A stretch of DNA of 63,727 nt from Basidiobolus meristosporus CBS 931.73 (Eukaryota > Basidiobolomycota > Basidiobolomycetes > Basidiobolales > Basidiobolaceae): contig MCFE01000516.1 in NCBI GenBank assembly GCA_002104905.1, forward strand, positions 1-63,727, read 5' to 3'. Made by a program: the position numbers and the translations under genes. Under the pieces are notes generated by a model, which did no database searches, was not told the origin of the DNA, and saw only the letters and a list, made by a program, of their open reading frames with translations. Of this stretch, positions 44,978-56,287 are shown in pieces (position 1 is the stretch's first letter; each line of letters opens with the position of its first letter).

Positions 44978-47450
44978 TTACTTAGCATCAATTGTTACAT
45001 TTCTAATAGGAGTGTATGTGGCGACCCGGAATCGCTCCCCCAGAATCACATAAGAAGTCAGCACCAGAAGAGCATTATGAGCTACCTGATCACCTGTTTC
45101 GAAGTACTTGGTCATAATATCCGCAACTGGCTCCCATTTCAGCCAGCCTAATGCCCCACATGACTCCTTGGTGATCTTTTCCCGGAAAAGGCGACTTATC
45201 GGGGAATAAGTGTCTCTGGCAGCAGGAGCGATGAACGGATGCTTGGTCCGGAGGTAGAGTTCCTCGGTGATGTATGGCTTGACTGCCTCCCGAAGAATCC
45301 ACTTTTCCACCAGCTCACCCTTCTCACTGGGCTTGAACTTGACCGAGCTGTTGTGATTCAGTGGGTTAGTGTTGATGCTGAGAGGCTGAATGGGAGGAGT
45401 CACACTTACGGTGGAAGGTCGTTCACATATTCAGTCAGGAAATGATCAAGAAATGGTGTTCTAGCTTCAATGGAGTGTGCCATCTCACTGCGATCACCTA
45501 GAAAGTTGCAGAGACCATTGGGCAAGACTGTCTTGTTTTCAGAGTACTGGCAATCTATTTAGAATGAGTTCCAGTATACCAAATGATTTTGAACAACGTA
45601 CCAGAGCGGCATGGAGTGGGTGCCATTTGTGAGCAATTTTCCTTCTAGCTTCCCCACTCAAACCAGAAGCCAGGGCCAAGGACAGATCAGGAGCCCCTGT
45701 CCGGCTTAAGACATGGTCTGGATATACCTCCTTGTTGATGAACACGAGTTTACTTAGCGTCCGAGGTGTATTAATTCCATTGAGCATTCTCTTGGATACT
45801 GGACTGCCCTCGATTTCGATTTTTTCACCCATTGATGCATACACCTTCAGTTGGGTGCTAGGTTTGTAATTACTTAGAAGATCTAGTCTGTCACTCTCGG
45901 ACAGAGGCTTGAACGGAGTGGCAAGGTCCGGCTCCAACAGATAGTCCGGCTCAAAAAACTTGTAGCCAGCAAAGTGCTCATCAGACCCTTCTCCGGTGAG
46001 AACTACCTGTTGCCTCAACTAATCAGTACTGTGAAGACTGGTAACTACTCGACTCCTTCTTGTACCTTGTAGCCTGCATCACGTACAAATCTCGAGAGCA
46101 GGAACTTGCCAACACCATTCACATTGGGAATGGGCATCTCGAAGTGCCAAATGGCGTCCTCAAAGGATTCTGCAACCTTCTCATCGGTGACTTCAAGTTT
46201 GTCAAAGATTGCGTTGCAGAATTCAGCTGTTCTCTCAGCTACCGGCCCTTCGTTCGAATTGTTGCCCCCTAGAGATAATCTGTGTGTTAGTTCTATTGCC
46301 ACATCGGCCCCCTTCATCCAGCAATATTTACCTGGAAATGAGATGGTGAAAGCACGAATCCGAGCGTTGGGATCTCTCTCTCGGAGAATACTGGTGGCTA
46401 TGCCCGCGATGGAAGAACTGTCGATTCCCCCACTCAAGTACACTCCGACTGGGACGTCAGATCTCAATCGCTGTCTGACTGCCTCCACCAGGCGAGATCG
46501 CACCCCTTCAACCATCTCTTCAACGGATCTGGCATCTTTTACTGTCTTGTCTGGATAGTCAGCATCCCAGTATTTCTCTATGTGGACGGATCCAGATAGA
46601 GTGGCTGTGATGTAATGACCCGGTGAAAGCTTAGATATGCACAGGAGTTAGAGGGAAAGTGAAAGTGAAAGTGAAAGCGAATGCCAAAAAAAGGAAGCAC
46701 ATCAAGAGTAGCACTGGAGGAATTACCTTGGCGATACCGGCGAATGGTGTTCTCATGTCAGTCATTGGCCCGCCATGAACAATGGAATCAACATCCCAGG
46801 CCATCTTCAGGCCGAGTGGGGGGAAGGCTTTGATCTCACTCGCAACATAGAGCCTGCCATCCTTGTTTGCGTAGTACAGTGGCTTGATACCAAATCGATC
46901 TCTTGCGGCCAGGAAAATGCTCCGCTTTGTATCCCATAGGCACAAAGCAAACTCCCCACGAAGGTGCTCCAAGAATGAGTATCCGTACTCTTCGTACCTG
47001 TAAATGGCGAATTCTCTTGGTTACAAAGTGGCGTGGTAATAATGTGCGTAAGCAACATACAGATGTAAAGCGATCTCACTATCACTGGAGGTTTTGAATG
47101 TGTGACCGGCAGCAATCAGCTCCTCCCTGATCCGCTCGAAGTCGTAGAACTCTCCATTGACAATGATGTGAATGGTGTTGGTCTTATTGGAGATGGGCTG
47201 TTGACCACCATCCAAGTCGATGATTGACAAACGGGTGTGGCCCAAGCCTTCAGGACAAGCAGTAAGTAAAGATAGTCAATCGGGACATGCTGGCTGTACA
47301 CTCACCAACGCGGTTTGATGGATCAATGTATCTTCCGTTGGAGTCAGGCCCCCTGTGCAAGATGGAGTGAAGCGAAGCATCCAGCTTCGCCTTAGTGATG
47401 GGCTCCAATTGGCAACTGTCACAATCCACATAGGCTACAATTCCGCACAT
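44978..47450 (-). CDS. Asparagine-synthase-type amidotransferase, copy 5 (intact)
   Basis: Exons complement(44978..45347, 45410..45546, 45602..46006, 46066..46268, 46332..46629, 46727..46997, 47061..47247, 47306..47450), 671 aa. It is near-identical to copy 4 over exons 4-8, with small changes in exon 6 (GEKIEIEGSP for GEKIDIEDSP; TPRTLSKLVF for TPQMISKFMF) and a different C-terminal tail (IRNVTIDAK). At the exon 4/5 junction the usual P-E-G becomes P-G-G through one base change. Exon 1 and part of exon 3 match copy 3 rather than copy 4. All catalytic motifs are retained. Confidence 0.9.
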
Positions 47451-47497
47451 CTTTGGATGTAAATAAGAAAATAATGAATTCTAGCTGGAGATGGAGT

Positions 47498-47503
47498 TTT
47501 ATA
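47498..47503 (-). promoter_or_regulatory. TATA box of copy 5
   Basis: TATAAA on the minus strand, about 48 bp before the ATG. Confidence 0.6.
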
Positions 47504-48260
47504 GGAAATTGGACCTCGTCTGGTTAATTATATATTAAATGGTAAATATTTGCCAATCCAGCTTATTACTCCGAAGCAATGGCAGTTATTTAGGAGAACA
47601 GTATCCTCACTACCCCAAAGTATTAGCAAGAGAAACTGGTTACGGTCTGATATCATTCCACCGACGGATTTTTGAAAGTGTTTAACAGCGTAGTACTACT
47701 TATCATTTCATTTGAACCCATTGCTGCACACGACTTATGAGATTGTAATCCCGCCGTTCCCACGCGAGGTTCTTCAGGTGATGACGTACTTTCACTTTGG
47801 TTCCATATTTGGAGTAAACCAGTCACGCAAGCAATATTTTATGGATGATCAACAAACGGGGACGCATGGGGAAATTCTTATGAGAACCGGTATCACAACC
47901 AACGAAGAAACTACTGGCGAGTCAAAGATAATGTAGAAGTGGGCTTTGTTGCTAACCATTCATGAGAGTTATTCCACCTCGAGTCATTCGCTAGTTTCAC
48001 TGGCGCCGGAGCTATTGTGGTCATACCAATTGTTGGGTTGAATCAATGGCTAATGCGCCCATTCATAAATTGTGCCGACCATCTCCAATTAGGAAATTCC
48101 TGTAATGCTATCCTCTTGAATCCAGGATTTGCCACTACATCATGTGACAACACCGTAGATCTTAAAGCTGGTTCAAATATGTATGGATGCTTTTTATGGT
48201 ATATTGGCTGGATGCCGAAGTGATCTCTTGTACATTTTAAATCCCACCAATAACCTTCAA
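47504..48260. other. Array spacer
   Basis: Right flank of the array. A plus-strand 74-codon ORF (47712-47936) has no recognisable content. No gene supported. Confidence 0.4.
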
Positions 48261-48261
48261 A

Positions 48262-48338
48262 TGGCTCACCTTTTTCACTGGGTCAACATCTCTATTGTGA
48301 AGATTGATATATTACGGAGTCACACTTGGATTAAAATG
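48262..48338 (-). pseudogene. Asparagine-synthase exon 7/8 scrap
   Basis: Plus-strand wording GCTCACCTTTTTCACTGGG and, 50 bp on, GGAGTCACACTTGG matches the start of exon 8, the intron and the exon 7 donor of the array genes. It marks the eastern limit of the family in this window. Confidence 0.5.
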
Positions 48339-49133
48339 TTTACTTAATAAAGGTGGGAAGTTGCATCCTGATATGCTTTGAAAAAAGCAGCAGTAACTCT
48401 TCAGAGCCCCTTATTGTCAATGTTGGCTTGAAATCCATTTGTAGTATCAATATTATATGGCTTTCATATTACTCTCAGCTATGTATAATCCTATTGCCCT
48501 CATATGATGCTTTGTTGTATACTGACCTGATATGGCTGGGCTCTGTATCTCTGAGGCTAATCTGAATATGTAATAATGTTTTGTAGGCTAATGCTAAAAT
48601 AGTTTATACAGAGATTAGACGCTGGTAGAAGATACAACTTTGACTAGTATTCCTAAATCTTGGCTCACAATATGCTATAGGCAGTGGACCTGCACTGTTG
48701 CGTCATTGATCATGTTGCCAGAAAATAAAATATATTCCAACATTAGTATGCTATAGGTACTTAACTGCTAGTTAATGATGATCCCACTATGGTGCTATCT
48801 GACTCTCAATGCCACTCTGCAGTACCCTGGCAATGGAGGGAAATGGAATACATACAGTGGGTTCCACTTCTATCACCAGGTGTTAGATTTTTCATATCAC
48901 TTGGATTTGTTGACTTCTGTTGCACACTCTCCCTAACTGGAAGTCACTTTCATTTGCAAAAAAATACCCCTCAAATGTATACTTTGGACATCTTCTTAAC
49001 CCAACAGGGTGTTGCAGTGGTGTCTTTAGAGTCTTGTATAACAATGGACTTTGGAGAAATGGAAGGTGAGTACAGTTACTATCACAGCGTACCATAGTTT
49101 GATCAGATTCAATATCTAATATATAGTCTTTCT
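48339..49133. other. AT-rich transition into the repeat region
   Basis: About 800 bp with no recognisable gene. Short ORFs in both directions. Composition and wording change here from the gene array to transposon DNA. Confidence 0.4.
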
Positions 49134-49473
49134 TGTCATAAGAGACTTGGAGATATGGGAATTGTTTGGGAGAACAAGTAGATTATGTGGTTTTCACTTT
49201 ATGAATTATTGTATGTAAAAGTAGTATTTATACTTCTACATGGTCTTAGCATAGCAGCACTTAGAATATGCTTAGGAAGGTCCCTAGAACTTATGTGCAA
49301 AGTTTGGGGCTCTTTGGGCAACTTTGAGAATCTTTGTGTTCCAGGTACCTGATGTGTTAGTGAAAATATTGGGAGTATAAGGAACTTGGGCAGTATTCTC
49401 TATGATCTATAGGTAATGATCTAAGTGACCAAGTTAGGTGAATACCTGGGTGGACCTACAAATTTTTGCAACA
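49134..49473 (-). mobile_element. Solo copia LTR with 5-bp target duplication
   Basis: 340 bp matching, in reverse orientation, the LTRs at 57-61 kb. It runs from TGTCATAAG (plus strand) to TTTTTGCAACA, with TG...CA ends. TTTCT lies on both sides (49129-49133 and 49474-49478), a clean 5-bp target site duplication. Internal sequence is absent, so it was left by LTR-LTR recombination. Confidence 0.88.
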
Positions 49474-49478
49474 TTTCT

Positions 49479-50178
49479 GTGATGATCTATACTCAAGTCC
49501 CCTTATAACAGATAATTTGATTCTGCAAGTAGATCCACTCTATGTTAACTTTAGAATTCTGTTAAGACACTATTAAACAACTGCACATTGAGAACTTTAC
49601 ACTTCCCAATGGGATGATGCTAATTTTGTGACAGTATTCTAGAGGTGCCCTGCTTAACAACTTCTCTGGATTGGCTATTATGATAAGTAGCTTAATTGTG
49701 TTTTATCAGCCTTTTGGCAGGCCCCTGCTGGGCTAATGGTCAAAAACTACTTTTACTGTGAAATACTGCCATGCCAATATGCCAATTGATATTACATTAT
49801 TAACCTTCTCTAATACCACTCATGTATTACACTACAGCATCACACCTCATTCTTACTTATGCATCATTGCTATGGGTCCCCATATATCTAGTTACATCAA
49901 GATTTTGATTACCTCCTCCTGAATTATATTAATACACATGTGCACCTACTGCTATTGATATATAATTATTACCCAGAGATTAGAATTTTAGAGTGTGAAG
50001 CTACAATAGCTGTGAAATGTCAGGTTTTGCTGATTGTCTGTACACCTTGCAAGTATGTGATTTTCTGACACTCTTATTTGTAATGTCTTTCAATTGAATG
50101 TTACACAATACTTTTCTATACTTGGCCATAGTATTCCATCTCCCTGATTGATTTTAGTCCCTCTTGTGTATATACTTT
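49479..50178. other. Repeat-region spacer
   Basis: 700 bp of AT-rich DNA with no open frame of note. Confidence 0.4.
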
Positions 50179-50527
50179 TGGCTGGAAGAACTTGCAAGCA
50201 CCCTTAGATATTCTCCTAACTTAGTCATTTAGCTTATAAGCCACAAAGCTCAGAGAATCTTGACAAAACTCCTTGTTGGGACTTGCTTGTAGTATCTTTA
50301 TCAACATGTCAGGTATCCAGAACATGAATTTTGTCAAAGTTGTCTAAGCTGCCCAAGCTTTGCAGACATAGTCCTGGGACCTTCTTAACTATACTCTTTG
50401 TGTTTGCTTTGCCAAAATCATGCAAAAGTTCAAATACTACTATATATCCAATAAATCATTAAGTGACAACAATATAATCTACTTTTCTCCCAATCACTTT
50501 CAATATCTCCAGAGCTCTGACATCACA
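50179..50527 (+). mobile_element. Diverged solo copia LTR
   Basis: About 349 bp aligning by eye with the plus-oriented LTRs at 57-61 kb (TATTCTCCTAACTTAGTCA, CCTTGTTGGGACTTGC, CCTGGGACCTTC, CCAATAAATCATTAAGTGA, TCAATATCTCCAGAG). No target duplication survives; boundaries are approximate. Confidence 0.7.
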
Positions 50528-51126
50528 AACAAAACTCCAGGGAACTATCCATGCACACCTCAGAAGTGATGAAGGAAGCCACACACTGACCATTAAGGCA
50601 CTACTCTTTATACCAGAAATAGCCAGGAACCAACTCCCTATGAAAAATAATTTGGTCCTGCAGGTGGATCCAATCCAGATCATCTGTCAAGATCCCGTTC
50701 AGAGACCGTCATAATAGCAGCAGCTTGGAATTAGTGACCCTCCTGACAATCTTACAACAAGATCATGACGGTGTTTTGCAAATTTTTCAGCCAAAAAAAG
50801 GGATAAACTTGATGATTTTTGATCGGTGCTGTGACAATATTAGCATGTTATTGTTGAGGTCTTTCAGCGCTCTATTACTATTTTAAGTGGATCCAGTTGG
50901 CCAGGACTTCCAATTGCCTTATATGGCAAGAACTTGATGGTATTTTGATGGCTCACAGCAGGACTCTGATGGCTTTTTTCACAGCAGTATGATGGCCTGC
51001 TGCTGGTTATGTATAATGCTACCACACCAATTTACCAAATGGTATTTCCCTTTTCTACCTCCCCTTGTGCAATTCATATATTCCACTGTAGAATCACCTT
51101 TCTTTACTTGCTTACCCACTACTACC
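50528..51126. other. Repeat-region spacer
   Basis: 600 bp between the LTR and the transposase. AT-rich; possibly the 3' part of the transposon. No gene. Confidence 0.35.
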
Positions 51127-54001
51127 TTAGGTATTCCACATATAGCTCAAATCAAAAAAAACTATGGCCTCCTGCTTACTAACCTCTACAAACACACACA
51201 CCTGCCACAATTGATATACGTCTATCACCTCAACTTTAAGGCTTTTTAGTGTCATACTTGCAAAGTTGCCATATACCTTGTACTGCTGGTAGCATATACA
51301 TCTTGCCAACATATGCTTGGTTGTTGCCACTTCTGCCATGAATACCTCCTGAATATTGGCAAAGAACTTCTTGGTATTTAGCCAATATATTCCTTCTTCC
51401 TGCTGGATTCTAGTCCCTCTTATAGGTGCGATCTGGCTTTTGTTTGTGTGAATTCCATATTGAATGGTGTAGAAGTTGGCTTGTGACCACAAGAAATCCG
51501 GCATATCTTGGTGAAGTTTTCCTGATAAAAATTAGTTGCTTGTTGCACCCAACCCAACTTTGCATTACTTAACTGATTACCCATGCATTGGGGCTGCTTA
51601 GCTTCTTAATGCCATAGGCATAGGTGTCTCCATGTGCACATTTGTCCTCAGTATTTTCCAACTCTTTCTGGCTGTCCTCCATGTGCCAACTCATCACATC
51701 CATGACGGACTTGAAGGTAATATTCTTGATGAGATTGGGATATGATAGTACCTGCAACTTGACTTGTCTTCCTATCTCCCCACACATCCGCTCCATAGGA
51801 AACTCCCAAAAGGTGAAGCAAGGCCTGATATTCTCCACACACCATGCAAGATGGAGTAGAGAATGGATACAGTAGCAGCAGAGATCTACACATTCAGCTT
51901 TATATTTGTAGTATAGCCGCTCAAATCCCATCACAAACTCCTCACACAACAGCTGTAGATACGTCAAGTTGGCATTGGTGATCCGCTTCTGGATAAATAT
52001 TCCTACAATGTCCACATATGACTCCCAATGCTTCCAATGTAATCTTGGTAGGAATGGCTTCAGAACACCACTTGAATAAATACATATCCAGTTCATCCAG
52101 TCTTTGCATTTGTATTGTTGCATATGCGTATGAATATTAATTGGAGCCTGTGAGAAGTACTTAGGGTAGCGGATACTCCGCAATATCTTGCCAATTTTTT
52201 CAAATTTCTCCAGTATCTCAAAGGGCTCATTTAGCTTGAAATGCCCCATGTACAACTTGGTCATCAGTAGAGGGATATTGTTGAAAAGCAAATGCATTGC
52301 TCCCAGTGGAAAGCTTTTGCTCCAACAGATACCCTCTATCTTAAGTATCTCCGGTTTCCAATTGATTCCATATTCTGGCCAATGGCTTATAGCTTGCCAA
52401 CTTTGCTGCAATTGCATGCTTACTTCTGTAAATTCTCTCAGTGGAAAGATGATGTTCTTAGTGCTGGTGTTTGGGTAATAATAATGTTTGTGAGTTATGG
52501 AGTAAATCCCCTGGATCTCACACATTCAACAGCAATACCATCCATTGTGCCTGGAAAAACCTGCTATCTTGCTGATGGCTGGAATATCTCCAATGCAGAT
52601 AATAATATGTGCTTTTACATGATGGTCATTCACCGTTATCCCACTGGAAAGCATACAAAATTCTTTCAGCAATGGATACAGGTAGCTATCCAGGTTGGAC
52701 AGTGATTTAAACCCAGATACCAGCGAGACTACCATCAGATTATTGCTCTGATACCGTAAGATGGGCAGCAGATTCAGATTGATGAGAATCAGTGGCCAGC
52801 AGGATTTGCTGATAGAATACTTGTTTAATGAGAATCCATCAAGTGCTAAAGCAAAGGCATGGTCATACATACCTTCAAAGTAGCCCTTGCTTCTCAGCTG
52901 TTAGGAATGTTTGCCATTGAATAGACTTGTTCCATCATTTGGGCTGATCATAGTGCCCAATAGTGCCATAGCATGCCAGATGGTGCCTGATCATGCCACA
53001 GAGTGCCAGATGGTGCCATACGGTGCCAATTTGGGATCAAAATTGACATGCATATGACCCTAAAATATCAAATTAATAACAAAATATACAGCACTTTCTG
53101 GCACTACGATCAATGGCACAATGGAACAAGTCTAATATATTGGATATGTTTGCGCTTGATTGATACTGAGTGCGGTACTGTATAGCTTTGCAATATTTGT
53201 GGACTGCATCAGCTTCCTCAGACAGGGTATGACCAGAATGTATCCGGAGTGTGAACAATGCTTTCCCTCAATGGTGGTGGATTCCTGACAATTTGGACAC
53301 ATTGCAATGGTAGCATTTTTGGATGTGAATGCCATGCAACTGTTAACACATGCTGGAATCAGGACAGTCTCTGGATCATATGTTGCCAGCTGCATGATGG
53401 TTGTCCACTTGTACCATGTACATGGTAAGTTGCATCCCAGTATGATTTTGGCAAGAAGTAGTAATAAATCCTCAAAGCCCCCATTACTGATATTAGTGGA
53501 AACATGCCACTTCTTTAGCCACAACATCACATCATTCACCAGTAGATGGATTACTGGGCTCACTTGGCTCCATAAAGTATCCTTGGCATTTGTCTCAACA
53601 GGTGTTGTCTCATTGCATATAGGGATTTGACTGGGCTCATACGTGGTACTGTTGTTAGGGGAGATAGGCTCAACATCCATCAGTGAACCTTCTTTGTCAG
53701 AGCTATCACTCTGTGTGCCATATTCAGAAGGCTGAGGTGAGCCTAAAGGCGTCACAAACTCACCTGACTCAGTTTGCGCAAGGTGACAAAGATGGCCAGG
53801 TGCCAATATAGAAGTATCAACTGGCTGGCAAGATAATGTTGGTACAGTAGTGACCAAGGAATGGTCAAATATGACTTGGGTGGCAAAACACTGGCAGTGA
53901 TCCTTGTAATACTTCCTATGCTGTCTGCATGCTTCATGGCTGAGAGGCTTGCCACAATAGCCACATGGTCTTTTTTCTCTTCTCTTATGACGTTGAGTCA
54001 A
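51127..54001 (-). pseudogene. CACTA/Tnp2-type DNA transposase (broken)
   Basis: Resembles the large Tnp2-family transposases of CACTA-like fungal transposons. Pieces in order on the minus strand: 54001-53132 (N terminus with CGYCGKPLSHEACRQHRKYY and the two-Cys block CMAFTSKNATIAMCPNCQES), 52914-52526 (YDHAFALALDGFSL, CWPLILINLNLLP, DSYLYPLLKEF, KAHIIICIGDIPAISKIAGF), 52525-51569 (MCEIQGIYS, HYYYP, then LLHLAWCVENIRPCF and FPMERMCGEIGRQ), and 51504-51127 in another frame (C terminus). Lesions: a TGA at about 52525 separating pieces in the same frame, a frameshift near 53185, a 10-bp tandem repeat near 53 kb, and another frame change near 51540. It is inactive in this form. A divergent ORF starts 238 bp upstream. 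Confidence 0.8.
52948..53027. repeat. Eight-copy 10-bp tandem repeat inside the transposase
   Basis: Eight units of exactly 10 bp, each ending TGCC on the plus strand (TCATAGTGCC, CAATAGTGCC, ATAGCATGCC, AGATGGTGCC, TGATCATGCC, ACAGAGTGCC, AGATGGTGCC, ATACGGTGCC). It lies between transposase blocks that are normally contiguous. Confidence 0.85.
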
Positions 54002-54238
54002 AGTAGTCTTGTCTATGGGGCAAACAGTTTGACCTTCAACAACATAACGCTATTATATCACTTTTTGGTCAATACTCATGTGAACTTAAGACAGTCTTGT
54101 ATTTGAGACATTGCACCTACATGAATGTAAGATTCAATGATGACCCACCATAGTAAGCATTATAAATAAAGTTGTGGCACCACATACACACGTATATGCA
54201 ACACTATTTCCCCTTTGGTTTGACTCACTTCCATACAT

Positions 54239-56287
54239 ATGCCGCCAAAAAATAAAGTAAAGTTGTCTGGTTCTCAACCAAACCCCACTGCTGATGGCAA
54301 CAGAAGAACAGTTGGACAACAGCTTGCTTTGACATTCAGTGAAACAAGCGGGGCTACATCCAAAAAAGGCCCTGTGGACAGTGTGCCCATTGAAGGTAAT
54401 AATGCGGACTCCTCAGGCTCTCAGTCAAGTAGGCAATTGAGAACCTCTGCAGAGCCACAAGCTGACCAATATGCTCAGGCAGATGAGAATGTAGCAAACA
54501 CAGTACCCTTTGTTGAAGATCAGCAAGTGGCCATGATAACATCACCACCACCTATATTAGCAAGTATGTTGTCAGCTCATACCAGAGCATTAATGAAGCA
54601 ATTAGGTGCAGTGGCTGATAGGATAGATGCAATGGCCCAGAGAAATCAGGAAGTAGTCCAGAAACAGGATGAGCGGATAATATGTGTAGAGCAATCAATA
54701 TCCCAGGTAGAGAAAGCAGTATCTTTGCTGCAAAGAAGGAACTCAAGTAGCTCAATGTCACAGCCAAGAATTGAGCCATTTCCTGATGTAACAGCAGAGG
54801 AACACCGTACAGTCTTTGAAGCCCAACAACAGTGCCCAAAGATAAAGCCCACAGAAAAACCTATCACAGCATGGGAGGGAGACAATGTGGTGTTTATACC
54901 AAAGCCTAAAAATCAAAAGACACTGAAGATCTGTGAAGCTGTTGAGTGCAATAATGAAGAGTAGGCTAATATACAAGAGGCCATCACCTTAAGGCCGGCA
55001 TACCATGGGACCATCAGGAACTCAAGGCCAAGCAGAATGCACTTGACTTGTTCCATGAGCATTATCCTGGATTCAAACAGGCAAATGGATTTTGTGCCAG
55101 CATTGGTATGCTAAGAAAGTATCTTAAGAATAGCAGAAACTATTAAAGGCAGAAGAACAAGGGTGCCATGGCTAAAAACCAGCGGCTTCCTCAAGAGCCT
55201 GTTACAAGCAGAGCCAAAAGCTCTAGACAAGCATCAAAGAGATGTCAGGCAGCTGGAAGATTGCCAGTTAAGGACAAGCAGGCAGACATGGATGCACCAG
55301 CACAACATTTATCAAGGAAAAAGCATAGTACCACTCAAGAAGCACCCAGTCAAAGTAGCAGTGAAGGACCTGGCAGTGATAAAACCAGCCGCTTTTACAG
55401 GAGCCTGTCACAACTACGGTTGAGAGCTCAAAACAAGCTGAAAAGAAATGTCAGGTTGCCAGAAGAGTGCCAGCAAGGGACAAGCAGGCCAAAACAGATG
55501 CTTCAGAGCAGAATTTATCCAGGAGAAAATGTAGTTCTTTACAAGAAGCACTCAGACAAAGTAGCAGTGAAAGACCTGGCAGTGATAAAGGAAAAGGTAA
55601 AGGGAAAAATGTCTACCCAAGCCTGAGACAGGGAGGCATGCAAAAAAAACTGCAGTTCTTGCCAATTAACGCTGCAAGCCAGGAACAGACTGATCCCATC
55701 ATAGCCAAGAAGAATTACCAACAAGAAAACAGCTGTTTTCACAAGAGTTGGAAGTGCAGCCAGTTGAGATACACTCCAGCAAGGTAGATGAGTTTGCTGA
55801 AAAAGGCAATTTGTCTACCACAGCCTCCACAGCCTCCATTGTTGACAGAGTGGAGATCCCACTGACAGACAAGGCTACAATGTCAAGAGCTTGAGAAACT
55901 ATCACAATGCCTTCAGTGGAGTTTTGAAACATTAATAGGCACACCAAGAGGTTGCAGCACTTCTTCAAGAGCAGTGCTCAAGAAAATGCACTGGAATTTT
56001 GCAAGGATTTATTGCAAAGACTGGCAGATGAGGAGCTAGACCTTGCAGTGCCAGCTGAAGACCAGGACATGTGGGAACCAGTGAATGGACAGTGGCATAA
56101 AGCCGTTGGGTTCCTGCCAAAGTCATGGAACCAGAGTGTTACAGCAGAAATACTTATTGAGTGGTGGATTTTAATGGAGTTACTTGTTGAGTGTGGGGTT
56201 GGGCTTAATGTTAGTGTAGGGTATAGAGACTTGTATAGGTCAATACAATTGGCTATAGAGGTACAACTGAAGTTTCAACAGAAATAA
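54239..56287 (+). pseudogene. Accessory/gag-like ORF of a mobile element (degenerate)
   Basis: I do not recognise the family. The first open stretch (54239-54964, 241 aa) starts MPPKNKVKLSGSQPNP, is Ser/Gln-rich, then forms a coiled coil (KQDERIICVEQSISQVEKAVSLLQ). Coding wording continues in other frames: LDLFHEHYPGFKQANGF at about 55040, then a TAA in frame, a Ser/Lys/Gln-rich region with a 207-bp tandem duplication (55190-55600), and a last piece at about 55952-56287 (QDMWEPVNGQWHKAVGF). It is divergently arranged with the Tnp2 transposase and may be its partner gene, or a gag; an inverted fragment of it sits at 60421-60510. Confidence 0.45.
55195..55600 (+). repeat. Two-copy 207-bp tandem duplication
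   Basis: GAGCCTGTTACAA at 55195 recurs as GAGCCTGTCACAA at about 55402, and AAGTAGCAGTGAAGGACCTG near 55355 recurs as AAGTAGCAGTGAAAGACCTG near 55560. The period is close to 207 bp (69 codons). The two copies now differ by indels that shift frame. Confidence 0.75.

Noticed and set aside
41334-46681. Regularly spaced repeats as a CRISPR array
   Set aside because: The repeats are contiguous microsatellite units in introns of a eukaryotic gene family, without spacers.
48789-49097. 102-codon plus-strand ORF before the solo LTR
   Set aside because: Isolated ORF in repeat DNA without any motif.
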